Shown: positions 32,860 through 41,565 of the stretch, in pieces
Layout: each line of letters starts with the position of its first letter
Numbering within the stretch: position 1 is the first letter of the stretch
Assembly (NCBI GenBank): GCA_021845505.1
Contig: JAJZVU010000026.1
Location: forward strand, 1 to 53,140
Direction: 5' to 3'
Length of the DNA stretch: 53,140 nt
Source of the DNA: Pseudomonadota bacterium
GTDB taxonomy: Bacteria > Pseudomonadota > Gammaproteobacteria > Burkholderiales > Burkholderiaceae_C
Position numbers and translations under genes: made by a program
The notes under the pieces: model-generated
What the model was told of the DNA's origin: nothing
Databases searched by the model: none
The model's input: the letters and a program-made list of their open reading frames with translations, nothing else

Positions 32860-35591
32860 ACCTGGCCAGCGCCAGCCTGCGCGAGTTGCGCGTCGCCTTC
32901 GGGGTGGATGCGCGGTCGTTCCTCGAGCAGTTCGACAGCGCGCTGCGGGGCGAGGCGCAGACTCCCGACCCCCGGGTGGGCGCCGCGGCCGGCGAGGCCT
33001 TGCGCGGCCTGCGCATCGGAGCCGAGTTCCTCGGGCTGCGCTCGCTGTCCCAGCTGTGCCGCGAGGTCGAGCGCGAACTGCTGGCGCCGCCTGGCGCGCC
33101 GCCTGAATCCGCCCAAGCCGGCGCGATGCGGGTGCGCCAGCTGGCGCAGGCGCTGCACCAGGCGCTGGGCGACGTGCTGGCCCTGGCCCCGCAGGACCCG
33201 TCGCCGGCGGGGTTGCCGCAGCAGCACCGGCGGGGCTCGCACGAACAGCCGCAGCCGGAGCAGCAGCAGCCGGAGCAGCAGCAGCCGGAGCAGCAGCAGC
33301 CGGAGCAGCCGGAGCGGACGCAGCGGCTCCAGGCGAGGGGTGTGCAGCAGCCGGGTGTGCCGCTGGATCGGCTCGGGGAGCCACGCGTCGACGAGCAGGG
33401 GTCTGCAAGGCTGGACGAGTCGGTGACCGGGCAGCCGCGTGCGCCGATCGAAGGCCTGAAGGTCGAGGACAGCGGGGCGGCAGCGGGGTCGCTCGAGCCC
33501 CCGCCAGGAGTGGAGCCGCCGCGGCAGCCCACGGCCGTGCAGGAGGAGGTGCCTGGGGAGCTTGCCGAGCCGGTGTCGCGGCTCGATGCATCGCGGGACC
33601 TCCTGGCGACCGCAGAATCCATCGAGCCGGCTGCCGCGCAGCATATGGCGGCCGACGAAGTGGTGGCGATGGCCGACGAGCCGGTGGCCGGGGAGCTCTC
33701 AGCGGGGGAATTCGTGGCGGGGGAATTCGCGGCCGGGGACCTGACGGCGGGGGAAGTCGGGCCCGAGGAGGTCGCGCTCCAGCCGCTTGAGGTCCCGCAC
33801 GTCGCGGCCGACGCATTCATGGTCGAGGAGTTCGTGGTCGAGGAGGCCGTGGTCGAGGAGGCCGTGGTCGAGCAGCCGGTGCCCGAGGAGTTCGTGGCCG
33901 AGGTGCCCGTGGCCCAGCAGCCGGTGGTCGTGCAGGCCGTGGTCGAGCAGCCGGTGGCCGAGGAGGTCGTGCCCGACGAGTTCGTGGTCGAGGTGCCCGT
34001 GGCCGAGCAGTCGGTGGTCGTGCAGGCCGTGGCCGAGCAGTCGGTGGCCGAGCAGTCGGTGGCCGAGGAGGTCGTGCCCGACGAGTTCGTGGTCGAGGAG
34101 GCCGTGGCCGAGGAGCCCGTGGTCGAGCACCCGGTGGCCGAGGAGTTCGTGGTCGAGCAGCCGGTGGCCGAAGAGTTCGTGGCCCGGCAGCCGGTGGCCG
34201 AGGAGTTCATGGTCGAGGAGTTCGTGGCCCAGGAGGCCGTGGCCCAGCAGCCGGTCGCCGAGGAGTTCGTGCCCGAGCAGCCGGTGCCCGAGCAGCCGGT
34301 GGCCGAGGAGCCGGTGGCCGAGGAGCCGGTGGCCGAGGAGCCGGTGGCCGAGGAGCCGGTGGCCGAGCAGCCGGTGCCCGAGGAGCCGGTGCCCGAGGAG
34401 CCGGTGCCCGAGGAGCCGGTGGCCGAGGAGCCGGAGGCCGAAGAGGCGGTGTTGCACGACGCCGTGGCCGGCGAAGCCGGGGGCGACGCAGTCGCGTGCG
34501 GGCCGCACCCCGCCGCGGGCAGCGCCGCCGAGCCAGCGCGGGCCGGGCTGTCGCCGGCGGCGCGGGAGCTGGTGGCCGGCGAGAATCGGGAGGCGGCGTC
34601 GCGGACGCCTGCCCGGCAGGAGGAACTGGCGATGCGGTCGCAGGTCGAGGAGTTCGCCCCGGTGCCGGACGAGGCCGTGCCTGGGGAGCCGGTGCAGCGG
34701 GTCCTGGAGCAGCCCCTGCCGGCGCAGCCCGGCGAGCCCGGAACGCGGCTGCCAGCCACGACCGGGGCAGGCGGCGGCCCGGTCGCGCCGCCTGCAGGCG
34801 CGCCGGAGTCCGGGCGCGCCTGTCGCTGGGACCTCGCCGATGCCTCGCGGCTGTTGCACGACGCGGTGGCGCCGCTGCAGGGCAGCCTGCAGCGGACGCA
34901 GGACTTGCTGCTCGACCAGCAGCAGGGCTGGCAGCGGCTGCGCGAGGAGTTGTTGCAGGCCCTGGCCGCGGCCGCGCCGTCGCAGCTGGCGGCGGCCGTC
35001 GCGCCGCCGCGGGAGCAGCCCGCCACGGCGCAAGCGGTGGACGCGCAAGGCGCCGACGCTCAGCGCGAGGCCGACGCGCCGCCCGCCTGGGATGGCGTGC
35101 TGCAGGTGCACCCGGCGCGCCTGGGCGAATGGACCGTGGCCCTGCCTTCGCAGTGCGTGCTCGGCCAGCTCAGGCAGCCGCGCGGCCTGCGCCTGCCTCG
35201 CGGCGAAAGCCTGGTGCTCAGCGAACTCGGCGCCCTGCCCGACGTCGGCCTGGAGGCGCCCTGGCAACTCGAGCCGGACCCCCTGGGCGCCGACGAATAC
35301 CTGCTGGTCGGCGACCGCCAGGCGGCCTATGCGTTGCGGGTCCAGTCCTGCCTGGAGCCGCGGGCTCTGCATTTCTGGTCCCTGCCGGTGGTGCTGGGTG
35401 CGCCGCTGGGAGTGGCCGCCGCCGCGGTGCTGGACAGGCCCGCGCTGGCGGCGGGCGCGTCGCCGCGCGCCAGCGACCTGGTGCTGCTGCTCGACCCCGG
35501 TTTCATCGCCGCCCAGCATGCGGCGGCGCGCGAGGCCGCGGCCGGCGAGGGCGCGGTGCAGGCGGATGCGGCGCGAGAGGTCCCGGCATGA
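32856..35591 (+). CDS. CheA-like scaffold: HPt-like domain lacking His, PVAEE-repeat linker, CheW-like domain
   Basis: 911 residues. Residues 1-110 resemble an HPt bundle, but the site expected to read AHxLKG is ALRGLRIGAEFLGL, with no phosphorylatable His. Residues 129-153 are Gln/Pro/Glu repeats. About 320-530 is a Val/Glu/Pro repeat (PVAEE). About 652-712 is helical (DASRLLHDAVAPLQGSL). Residues 745-905 look like a CheW fold (WDGVLQVHPARLGEWTVALP, YLLVGDRQAAYALRVQSCL). No HATPase domain is present. It is the first large gene of the sigma-54 operon and overlaps cheW-like gene 2 by 4 bases. It could be a kinase-dead adaptor like FimL or ParP. The function is not known. Confidence 0.75.
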   Translation: MNLASASLRELRVAFGVDARSFLEQFDSALRGEAQTPDPRVGAAAGEALRGLRIGAEFLGLRSLSQLCREVERELLAPPGAPPESAQAGAMRVRQLAQALHQALGDVLALAPQDPSPAGLPQQHRRGSHEQPQPEQQQPEQQQPEQQQPEQPERTQRLQARGVQQPGVPLDRLGEPRVDEQGSARLDESVTGQPRAPIEGLKVEDSGAAAGSLEPPPGVEPPRQPTAVQEEVPGELAEPVSRLDASRDLLATAESIEPAAAQHMAADEVVAMADEPVAGELSAGEFVAGEFAAGDLTAGEVGPEEVALQPLEVPHVAADAFMVEEFVVEEAVVEEAVVEQPVPEEFVAEVPVAQQPVVVQAVVEQPVAEEVVPDEFVVEVPVAEQSVVVQAVAEQSVAEQSVAEEVVPDEFVVEEAVAEEPVVEHPVAEEFVVEQPVAEEFVARQPVAEEFMVEEFVAQEAVAQQPVAEEFVPEQPVPEQPVAEEPVAEEPVAEEPVAEEPVAEQPVPEEPVPEEPVPEEPVAEEPEAEEAVLHDAVAGEAGGDAVACGPHPAAGSAAEPARAGLSPAARELVAGENREAASRTPARQEELAMRSQVEEFAPVPDEAVPGEPVQRVLEQPLPAQPGEPGTRLPATTGAGGGPVAPPAGAPESGRACRWDLADASRLLHDAVAPLQGSLQRTQDLLLDQQQGWQRLREELLQALAAAAPSQLAAAVAPPREQPATAQAVDAQGADAQREADAPPAWDGVLQVHPARLGEWTVALPSQCVLGQLRQPRGLRLPRGESLVLSELGALPDVGLEAPWQLEPDPLGADEYLLVGDRQAAYALRVQSCLEPRALHFWSLPVVLGAPLGVAAAAVLDRPALAAGASPRASDLVLLLDPGFIAAQHAAAREAAAGEGAVQADAAREVPA
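33255..33314 (+). repeat. 15-bp tandem repeat coding for Pro-Glu-Gln-Gln-Gln
   Basis: Three perfect copies of CCGGAGCAGCAGCAG at 33255-33299, then a shortened variant. They encode a Gln/Pro/Glu stretch just after the HPt-like domain of the 911-residue protein. The unit is a multiple of three, so copy changes would alter linker length and not the frame. Confidence 0.85.
33814..34445 (+). repeat. 15-bp tandem repeat array coding for PVAEE pentapeptides
   Basis: About 630 bases built from 15-base units of the type CCGGTGGCCGAGGAG (Pro-Val-Ala-Glu-Glu) and relatives such as TTCGTGGTCGAGGAG. From 34281 to 34445 there are eleven units in an unbroken row, several identical; the 5' part is more diverged. 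It encodes a long acidic linker in the 911-residue protein. All six frames are open here, which creates false ORFs on both strands. Confidence 0.9.
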
Positions 35592-36121
35592 ACGCGCAGC
35601 GCAGCCCCGCCACGGTGCCGCCGCCGATGGATTTCGCGCCGTCGCTCGCTGGAAGCTGGCTGCTGTTCGTCGTCGACGGCCAGGCCTGCGCGATCGACAG
35701 CCGGCAACTGCGCCAGATCGCGCTGGCCGACTCGTTGATCCGGCTGCCCGGCCCGCGCCTGGCGCGCTGGCCGGGGGTGCTGGCGTGGCAGCAGCGGGTA
35801 CTCGGTGTGTTCGACTGCGGCGCCGCCATGGGCCGCCGGCCGAGCCTGGGCGCCGTCGCGGCGCGCGTGCTGGTGGTGCAGGATCGGTCGCGCCTGTGGG
35901 CGCTGCTGGTCGACCAGGTGCGCGGGTTGCACCACGACAGTCCGACGCGCCTGATCGACGTGCAGCCGGGGCTGCCGCCACCGTGGAATGCGGTGCGCGC
36001 GCTGCTGCCGCTGCCCACCGACGACGGTGGCGAGGTCTGCCCGGTGCTGCATGTGCCTACCCTGTGCCAGGACGGCTGCGCGCCGCCGGCGCCCATCCAT
36101 CCTGCGGAGCTGCGAGCGTGA
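35588..36121 (+). CDS. CheW-like coupling protein
   Basis: 177 residues. The CheW fold is visible: SWLLFVVDGQACAIDSRQLR, LIRLPGPRLARWPGVLAWQQ then VLGVFDCGAAMG, LVVQDRSRLWALLVDQVRGL and a final VCPVLHVPTL. CheW/PilI proteins bridge receptors and CheA. Sequence divergence suggests it serves a special array rather than the main one. The ATG overlaps the previous stop (ATGA) and its own stop overlaps the next GTG (GTGA), so the three proteins are made together. Confidence 0.8.
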   Translation: MNAQRSPATVPPPMDFAPSLAGSWLLFVVDGQACAIDSRQLRQIALADSLIRLPGPRLARWPGVLAWQQRVLGVFDCGAAMGRRPSLGAVAARVLVVQDRSRLWALLVDQVRGLHHDSPTRLIDVQPGLPPPWNAVRALLPLPTDDGGEVCPVLHVPTLCQDGCAPPAPIHPAELRA

Positions 36122-37167
36122 AAATCACACCGACCCGTGCCATTGCCTGGATGTGGCTGCTGTGCAGCCTGTGGTTGCCTGGAATCTGGTGGCTGCAGAC
36201 CTTGCTGCCCGTGCATGCCGGCGCCGACCTGCCGAGCGCGCTGCCGGTGCTGGGCGGCGGGGTGCTGCTGCTGTTGCTGGCGGCGCTGTTCCTGGCGTTG
36301 AGCCTGCGCATCGAGCAGACGCGGCTGCGCATCGCGGTGCGCGCCGCGCTGCGCGGCGAGGCCGGCGCCGGCGCCGCGCCGGAGTGGCGGGCTCTGCTCG
36401 ACGATGTACGCCTGTCGATCCGCCGCCTGGGCCTGGAGCGCGAGCGCCTGGCGCTGCGCGCGCAGCGCGCCGAGGAGGCGCTGCGCGAGCAGGGCGAGCG
36501 TTCCAGCCAGGCTGCGCGTTCGGCCGAGGATTCGCTGCAACAGCTCGAGCAGCAGTGGCAGCGCCTGCTGCCGGCGCTGCCCTCGGCCGACGAGGGGCAG
36601 GCGCGGTTGCGTGCGCTGGAGGGTTCGACGCAGGCGATGGACGGCGCCCGGGAGCATGCGCGCGGCCTGCGCGAGGGTCTGGCCGGCGCGCAGGCCGCGC
36701 TGCAGGCGTTGCGACAGTCCGTGCAGGAACAGCGGGACGAGGGTGAGCGCGAGTTCCTGCAGCGCGCCACCCGGGTGGCCGAATCCCTGCAGTTGCTCAG
36801 CCTGAATTTCCGGCTGGCGCTCGAGCGCCTGGAACTCATCCCCGGAGTGCGCGGCGAGAGCCTGGATACCGTGGTGCAGGATGTGGAGCCGCTGTGCCTG
36901 CAGGCGACCAACCTGCTGGACAGCCTGCCGCAGGCGACTTCGCGGCCGCGCCTCGGCGTCGAGGCGTTGCAGCCGCTGGAGCAGGCGCTGCAGCCGCTGC
37001 CCGAGCGGGCCGCGAGCCTTCTTGCCGCACTGCAGCAGGCGAACGACGAGGTCCGGCAGGTGCTGCCGGAGGCCCAGGCGGCCGCCGCGCGCGACTGGCG
37101 GGCGATCCTGGAGAAGGTCCTGCGGGACGACGCGCCGGCGCCCGCAGCAAGCCTGGCCGACGGCTGA
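36118..37167 (+). CDS. Small membrane-bound MCP-like transducer
   Basis: 349 residues from the GTG at 36118, with GGAG 8 bases upstream. Two membrane helices lie at about 8-30 (AWMWLLCSLWLPGIWWL) and 41-63, with only a short periplasmic loop, so there is no ligand domain. Residues 90-210 are coiled coil. Residues 222-262 (LQLLSLNFRLALER, then GVRGESLDTVVQDVEPL) look like a decayed MCP hairpin tip, compared with ILALNAAVEAAR and GRGFAVVAGEVR in Tsr. No methylation sites could be identified. It could be the receptor for the CheW-like proteins encoded upstream. It is the last gene of the operon. Confidence 0.7.
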   Translation: MKITPTRAIAWMWLLCSLWLPGIWWLQTLLPVHAGADLPSALPVLGGGVLLLLLAALFLALSLRIEQTRLRIAVRAALRGEAGAGAAPEWRALLDDVRLSIRRLGLERERLALRAQRAEEALREQGERSSQAARSAEDSLQQLEQQWQRLLPALPSADEGQARLRALEGSTQAMDGAREHARGLREGLAGAQAALQALRQSVQEQRDEGEREFLQRATRVAESLQLLSLNFRLALERLELIPGVRGESLDTVVQDVEPLCLQATNLLDSLPQATSRPRLGVEALQPLEQALQPLPERAASLLAALQQANDEVRQVLPEAQAAAARDWRAILEKVLRDDAPAPAASLADG

Positions 37168-37287
37168 GCTCCGGCCGGGCCGGGCCCGGGCGGGGCTGAA
37201 TTGTCGCGCGGATGGCCCGTTTCGGGCATTGTACGCACGCCGCGCGCTACCGCGCCCGGGCGTGCCGCGAACGATTGCGTGGGGGCC

Positions 37288-37314
37288 TAAAGTCCCTGGG
37301 GGTTGTGTCGTTGA
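37288..37314 (+). promoter_or_regulatory. Sigma-28 (FliA) promoter of fliC
   Basis: TAAAGTCC (37288-37295), 11 bases, then GTCGTTGA (37307-37314). Of the three sigma-28 sites in the window this has the -35 nearest to the TAAAGTTT consensus. The -10 octamer is the same as at flgM. A leader of about 60 bases would run to the fliC ATG at 37384. Confidence 0.82.
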
Positions 37315-37383
37315 GCCGGATGCGGACAGGATTGGCCGCATCCGGCAGGGAAGCCGGATCCTCCCCCCTATAGGAGCTTTGCC

Positions 37384-38988
37384 ATGGCCCTAACCGGCAT
37401 CATCAACACCAACGTCTACGCGCTCAATACCCTGAACGCGCTGGGCAACACTTCGAGCAACCTCAGTACCTACATCCAGCAACTGTCGACCGGCCAGCAG
37501 ATCAACAGCCCGGCCGACAACCCGGCGGGCTATTCGATCTCCCAGCGCTTCCAGACCCAGATCAACGGCCTGAACCAGGCGGTGTCCAACGGCAACCAGG
37601 GCGTTTCGCTGGTGCAGACCGCCACCAGCGCGCTGCAGAACCAGACCAACCTGCTGCAGCAGATCCGCACCATCGCGGTGCAGTCGGCGAACGCGTCGAA
37701 CACCACCGCCGACCGCCAATCGCTGCAGAACGTGGTCAGCCAGTTGCTGTCGCAGGTCCAGACCATCGCGACGCAGACCCAGTTCAACGGCCAGAACCTG
37801 CTCGACGGCACTTTCGCGGGATCGGCCTTCCAGGTCGGTGCGAACGCGAACCAGACGATCAGCGTGTCGATCGCCAACGCGCAGACGACCTCGCTGGGCA
37901 ATTTCGTGACCTCGGCTGCTTCGACCAGCCTGTACTCGTCGTCGGGTGCGTACTCGCTGGGCGGCAACCTGGCGGGCGGCGGCTTCACCGTCAGCAGCGG
38001 AACCGCCGGCGGCAATTTCACGTCGGGCACCTTCGCGATCTCGGGGTCGGTCGGCGACGCCACCGTCAACGTGCTCAGCGCGGGTTCCTCGGCCTACACC
38101 ATCGCCAGCAGCGTCAATGAGGTTTCGGCGCAGACCGGGGTCAGCGCGACCGCTTATACCAGCGTCGCGTTCTCGGTGAGCGGCGCCGGCAGCCTGAGCT
38201 TCTCGCTGAGCAACGGCACCTCGGGTTCGCAGTCCAACGCCGTCAATATCTCGGCGACCATCACCGGCAACGGAACGACCACCCCGTATGACCTGAGCTC
38301 GCTGGTCACCGCGATCAACAACCAGGCGTCGACCACCGGGATCTCGGCCTCGACCCAGACCGTGCAGGGAACCCAGGAGCTGGTCCTCACGCAAAGCCAG
38401 GGTCGCAACATCGTCATCGACAGCGGCAACAACAGCGGCGCCAGCGGACTGGCATCGGGTTCGACCGCCAAGCTGACGGTGGTCGCCAATACCCTGAATT
38501 CCGACGGAACGATCAGTTCGGGCTCGAGCCTGGCGACGCTGAGCTCGGGGGCTTCCGGGTTGACCATCCAGGGCGTGGTGCAGTTCGCGTCGTCGTCGTC
38601 GTACACCATCGGCAGCGGCTCGAACATCGGCTTCACGTCGCAGGCGGCGACCCTGACGACCGGTGTCGGCGGCTCCGCGGTGTCGAGCATCAACGTGTCG
38701 ACCGCGGCCGGCGCGCAGGCGGCGATCGCCGTGCTCGACCAGGCGATCAATACCCTGAACAGCCAGGGCGGTGCGCTCGGAGCGATCCAGCAGCGGATCC
38801 AGGCCTCGGTGTCGAACGCGCAGACGGCAGCGACCAACCTGGCGTCGGCGCAATCGGTGGTCAAGGATGCCAACATCGCGGCGGCGACCACCCAGTTGTC
38901 CAAATACCAGATCTTGCAGCAAGCGGGTATTTCGACACTGGCGCAGGCCAATGCGCTGCAGCAGAGCTACCTGAAACTGCTGCCGTAA
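37384..38988 (+). CDS. fliC: FliC, flagellin
   Basis: 534 residues. The conserved N-terminal D0/D1 region (INTNVYALNTLNALGNTSSN, QLSTGQQINSPADNPAGYSI, TQTQFNGQNLLDGTF) and C-terminal region (AIQQRIQASVSNAQTAATNL, QQAGISTLAQANALQQSYLK) are intact. The middle (about 170-430) is very Ser/Thr/Gly-rich, a likely O-glycosylation surface. Flagellin is exported by the flagellar type III system and forms the filament. It has GGAG 9 bases before the ATG, its own sigma-28 promoter and a terminator. It is probably a CsrA/FliW target. Confidence 0.97.
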   Translation: MALTGIINTNVYALNTLNALGNTSSNLSTYIQQLSTGQQINSPADNPAGYSISQRFQTQINGLNQAVSNGNQGVSLVQTATSALQNQTNLLQQIRTIAVQSANASNTTADRQSLQNVVSQLLSQVQTIATQTQFNGQNLLDGTFAGSAFQVGANANQTISVSIANAQTTSLGNFVTSAASTSLYSSSGAYSLGGNLAGGGFTVSSGTAGGNFTSGTFAISGSVGDATVNVLSAGSSAYTIASSVNEVSAQTGVSATAYTSVAFSVSGAGSLSFSLSNGTSGSQSNAVNISATITGNGTTTPYDLSSLVTAINNQASTTGISASTQTVQGTQELVLTQSQGRNIVIDSGNNSGASGLASGSTAKLTVVANTLNSDGTISSGSSLATLSSGASGLTIQGVVQFASSSSYTIGSGSNIGFTSQAATLTTGVGGSAVSSINVSTAAGAQAAIAVLDQAINTLNSQGGALGAIQQRIQASVSNAQTAATNLASAQSVVKDANIAAATTQLSKYQILQQAGISTLAQANALQQSYLKLLP

Positions 38989-39015
38989 GCGCGGAGTCCT
39001 TGACGCGACGAGTCA

Positions 39016-39046
39016 CGGGGAGCCCACCGCGGGTTCCCCGTTTCTT
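39016..39046 (+). terminator. Rho-independent terminator of fliC
   Basis: Arms CGGGGAGCCC and GGGTTCCCCG (39016-39040, with one G-T pair) are followed by TTTCTT. It lies 27 bases after the fliC stop. It would separate fliC from flaG, although some read-through could still reach flaG and fliD. Confidence 0.75.
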
Positions 39047-39066
39047 GGATTCTGGAGACGGGCTCC

Positions 39067-39525
39067 ATGAATATCTCGAATCTGCTTTCCGTACTCGACC
39101 CCGGCGCCCTCGCGCCGCCGCCCGCGGCGGCCGGCGGGCAGGCGCAGGGCACGAGCGCGCCGCCGCCGTCCGGCGAGGGATCGGCAGCGTCCGGCCCGGC
39201 ACAAGGGTCCGCGCAGCCGCAGCCGCAGCAGTCGCAGCAGCCGCAGTCCGCGCAGTCCGGCGCGCTGTCGGCCGCCGCGTTGCACAAGGCGGTGCAAAAG
39301 ATCAACCAGCAACTCGCGCTGTCCAGCGGAATCACCCTGAGCGCGGGACTCGACACCAGCGGCAGCCACCCCGGGCAGGTGCTGGTCGAGCTCAGCGACA
39401 AGGTCACCAAGCAGACCTTCTTCAAGTACTACGTTCCGGCCAGCCAGGTGGTGAACGCGGCGCAGAACCTCGGCGGCGGCGCCGCCGCGGTACCGCAGGG
39501 TACCCTGATCAACGCGAAGGCTTGA
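39067..39525 (+). CDS. flaG: FlaG family protein
   Basis: 152 residues. The N-terminal 75 residues are Pro/Gln/Ser-rich. The FlaG domain (about 78-150) reads ALHKAVQKINQQLALSSGIT, then LDTSGSHPGQVLVELSDKVT and QTFFKYYVPASQVVNAAQN. FlaG affects filament length or stability in several polar flagellates. It sits between fliC and fliD, the normal position. Confidence 0.87.
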   Translation: MNISNLLSVLDPGALAPPPAAAGGQAQGTSAPPPSGEGSAASGPAQGSAQPQPQQSQQPQSAQSGALSAAALHKAVQKINQQLALSSGITLSAGLDTSGSHPGQVLVELSDKVTKQTFFKYYVPASQVVNAAQNLGGGAAAVPQGTLINAKA

Positions 39526-39584
39526 GGCCGGGCATGCCCAGCGTGGACAATCCGGGCCATCGCGTCAGCTAGCGGAGCGCAACG

Positions 39585-41540
39585 ATGTCGGTTTCGATTT
39601 CCGGCCTGGTCAGTGGCATCAACGTGCAGTCCTTGATCACGTCGCTCAGCGCTGCGTACCAGAGGCCGATCACCCAGCTGCAGGCGCAGGAACAGTCCAA
39701 CCAGACGACCCTGTCGGCCTGGGGCCAGGTGCAAGGCGCGCTGTCGAGCCTGCAGTCGGCGGTGGCGGGACTGCAAAGCGTGACCCAGGTGAACAATCGC
39801 CTGGCCAACCTGAGCAACTCGGCCGCGGTGTCGGCCAGCGTCAGCTCGAACGCACCGCTGGGGAGCTATTCGCTGGGCCAGATCGCGCTGGCCCAGGCGC
39901 AAAGCGCGTATTCGCAGGATTTCGCTTCGGCTTCCAACACCGCGGTCGGCACCGGGACGCTGCAGATCCAGGTGGGCTCGGGTTCGGTCACGAATGTGGT
40001 GATCAACAACGCCAACGACAACCTGAACGGAATCGCCGCGGCGATCAACAACGCCAGCGCCGGGGTCAACGCCGCGGTGGTGTACGACGGCACCGGCTAC
40101 CGCCTGACCCTGACCAGCAACCAGACCGGAACCGCCAACGCGTTCACCGTCGGCGCCAGCGGCGCGACCGGATCGCTGTCGGCGTTGAGTTTCGGCTCGG
40201 GTACCGGCAGCAGCGGGATGACGCAAAGCCAGGCCGCGCTGAACGCCTCGCTGAGCATCAACGGCTTGAGCATCACCAGTTCCAGCAACACCGTCAGCGG
40301 GGCGATTCCCGGAGTGACCCTGAACCTGCTGCAGGCCAGCGGGTCGACCACCCTGACGGTGGCCAATGACAGTCATTCGTTCAGCCAATCGGTCCAGATC
40401 TTTGTCACCGCCTTCAATTCGGCGATGGACACGCTGAACCAGGTCACAGCGTACAACCCCGATTCGAGCGCCACGTCGGGGGCCTCGGGGCAGACCGGAG
40501 CCTTGCTGGGCAACGCCGGAATCCAGAGCCTGCGCACCCAGTTGCTCAACCTGATCAGCGGCCAGGCGCTCGGAACGGCGCCGGGCAGCAACTACAACTC
40601 GCTGGCGTCGGTGGGTATCAGCCTGGCGCAGGACGGAACGATCCAGCTCGACACCTCGCTGCTGGGCGCCGCGCTGAGCACCGACTACAACGGGGTGGCC
40701 GGGCTGTTCGGGCAGGTCGGCAGCGCCAGCAACGCCAACGTGCAATTCGTCGCGGCAGGCGGCAGCACCCAGCCCGGCACCTATGCGATCTCCATCGCGT
40801 CGGCGGCGACCCAGGCCAGCGTGACGGCTTCGAGCGCGGTTCCCAGCGGCGGTCTGGCCAGCGCCGAGACCCTGACCATCACGTCGGGCGCCACCAGCGT
40901 CGCGGTGGCGCTGGCTTCCGGCGCGGGCATCGCGTCGATCGTCGGCACCATCAACGCCACGCTGTCGCAGCAGGGGCTGTCGGCGATCAGCGCGATCAAC
41001 AACAACGGCGTGCTGGAACTGCAGACCGCCGGCTACGGCAGCGGGCAGTCCTTCAGCGTGGTGTCCAACCAGCCCGCATCGTCGGGGGGCACCGGAATCG
41101 GCACGACCCTGCTCAGCGCCACCGGAACCGATGTCGTCGGCACGATCAACGGCCAGGCGGCCAGCGGTTCCGGGCAGACGCTGAGCGTCACCGGCCCCGG
41201 GCCCGCGCTGGGCCTGCAGGTCGACGTGGCCGGGCAGGCCACCGGCAGCCTGGGCACGATCACCCTCAGCCAGGGGGTGTACCAGCAGATGAACACGGCG
41301 CTGAGCGCTGCGCTGGACAGCCAGACCGGCTTCGTCGCGGCGGCCACCAACGGGTTGAACAGCACCATCAGCGGCATCAACCAGCAGATCACCCAGTTGC
41401 AGAGCAGCGCGGCGGCGCAGACCGCGCTGTTGCAGCAGCAGTTCAATGCCATGCAGGTCCAGGTGGCGCAGTTGCAGTCGGTCGGGCAGTACCTGGACGC
41501 GTTCTTCCCCTCGACGTCCGGTTCGTCCTCGATCGGGTGA
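39585..41540 (+). CDS. fliD: FliD, filament cap protein (HAP2)
   Basis: 651 residues, longer than E. coli FliD (468). The N-terminus (SISGLVSGINVQSLITSLSA, AQEQSNQTTLSAWGQVQGAL) and the C-terminus (NSTISGINQQITQLQSSAAA, LQQQFNAMQVQVAQLQSVGQ) are the FliD terminal regions. The middle is Ser/Gly/Thr-rich and probably includes an extra domain. FliD caps the filament and inserts flagellin subunits. fliS follows after 25 bases. Confidence 0.95.
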   Translation: MSVSISGLVSGINVQSLITSLSAAYQRPITQLQAQEQSNQTTLSAWGQVQGALSSLQSAVAGLQSVTQVNNRLANLSNSAAVSASVSSNAPLGSYSLGQIALAQAQSAYSQDFASASNTAVGTGTLQIQVGSGSVTNVVINNANDNLNGIAAAINNASAGVNAAVVYDGTGYRLTLTSNQTGTANAFTVGASGATGSLSALSFGSGTGSSGMTQSQAALNASLSINGLSITSSSNTVSGAIPGVTLNLLQASGSTTLTVANDSHSFSQSVQIFVTAFNSAMDTLNQVTAYNPDSSATSGASGQTGALLGNAGIQSLRTQLLNLISGQALGTAPGSNYNSLASVGISLAQDGTIQLDTSLLGAALSTDYNGVAGLFGQVGSASNANVQFVAAGGSTQPGTYAISIASAATQASVTASSAVPSGGLASAETLTITSGATSVAVALASGAGIASIVGTINATLSQQGLSAISAINNNGVLELQTAGYGSGQSFSVVSNQPASSGGTGIGTTLLSATGTDVVGTINGQAASGSGQTLSVTGPGPALGLQVDVAGQATGSLGTITLSQGVYQQMNTALSAALDSQTGFVAAATNGLNSTISGINQQITQLQSSAAAQTALLQQQFNAMQVQVAQLQSVGQYLDAFFPSTSGSSSIG

Positions 41541-41565
41541 CCATGCAAGCAAGGAGGCTTGTTAC

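Noticed and set aside
33255-34445. Repeats considered as a CRISPR array
   Set aside because: The units are 15 bases, contiguous and coding, without unique spacers or cas genes.
33699-35981. Minus-strand open frame with repeated Leu-Gly-His-Arg-Leu units
   Set aside because: Reverse reading of the PVAEE repeat array. It has no recognisable domain beyond the repeat and lies opposite the CheW-like coding region.
37216-37240. TGGCCCG-TTTC-GGGC upstream of fliC as a sigma-54 promoter
   Set aside because: The spacing is right but the -12 element is GGGC. The sigma-28 promoter nearer to fliC is a better explanation.
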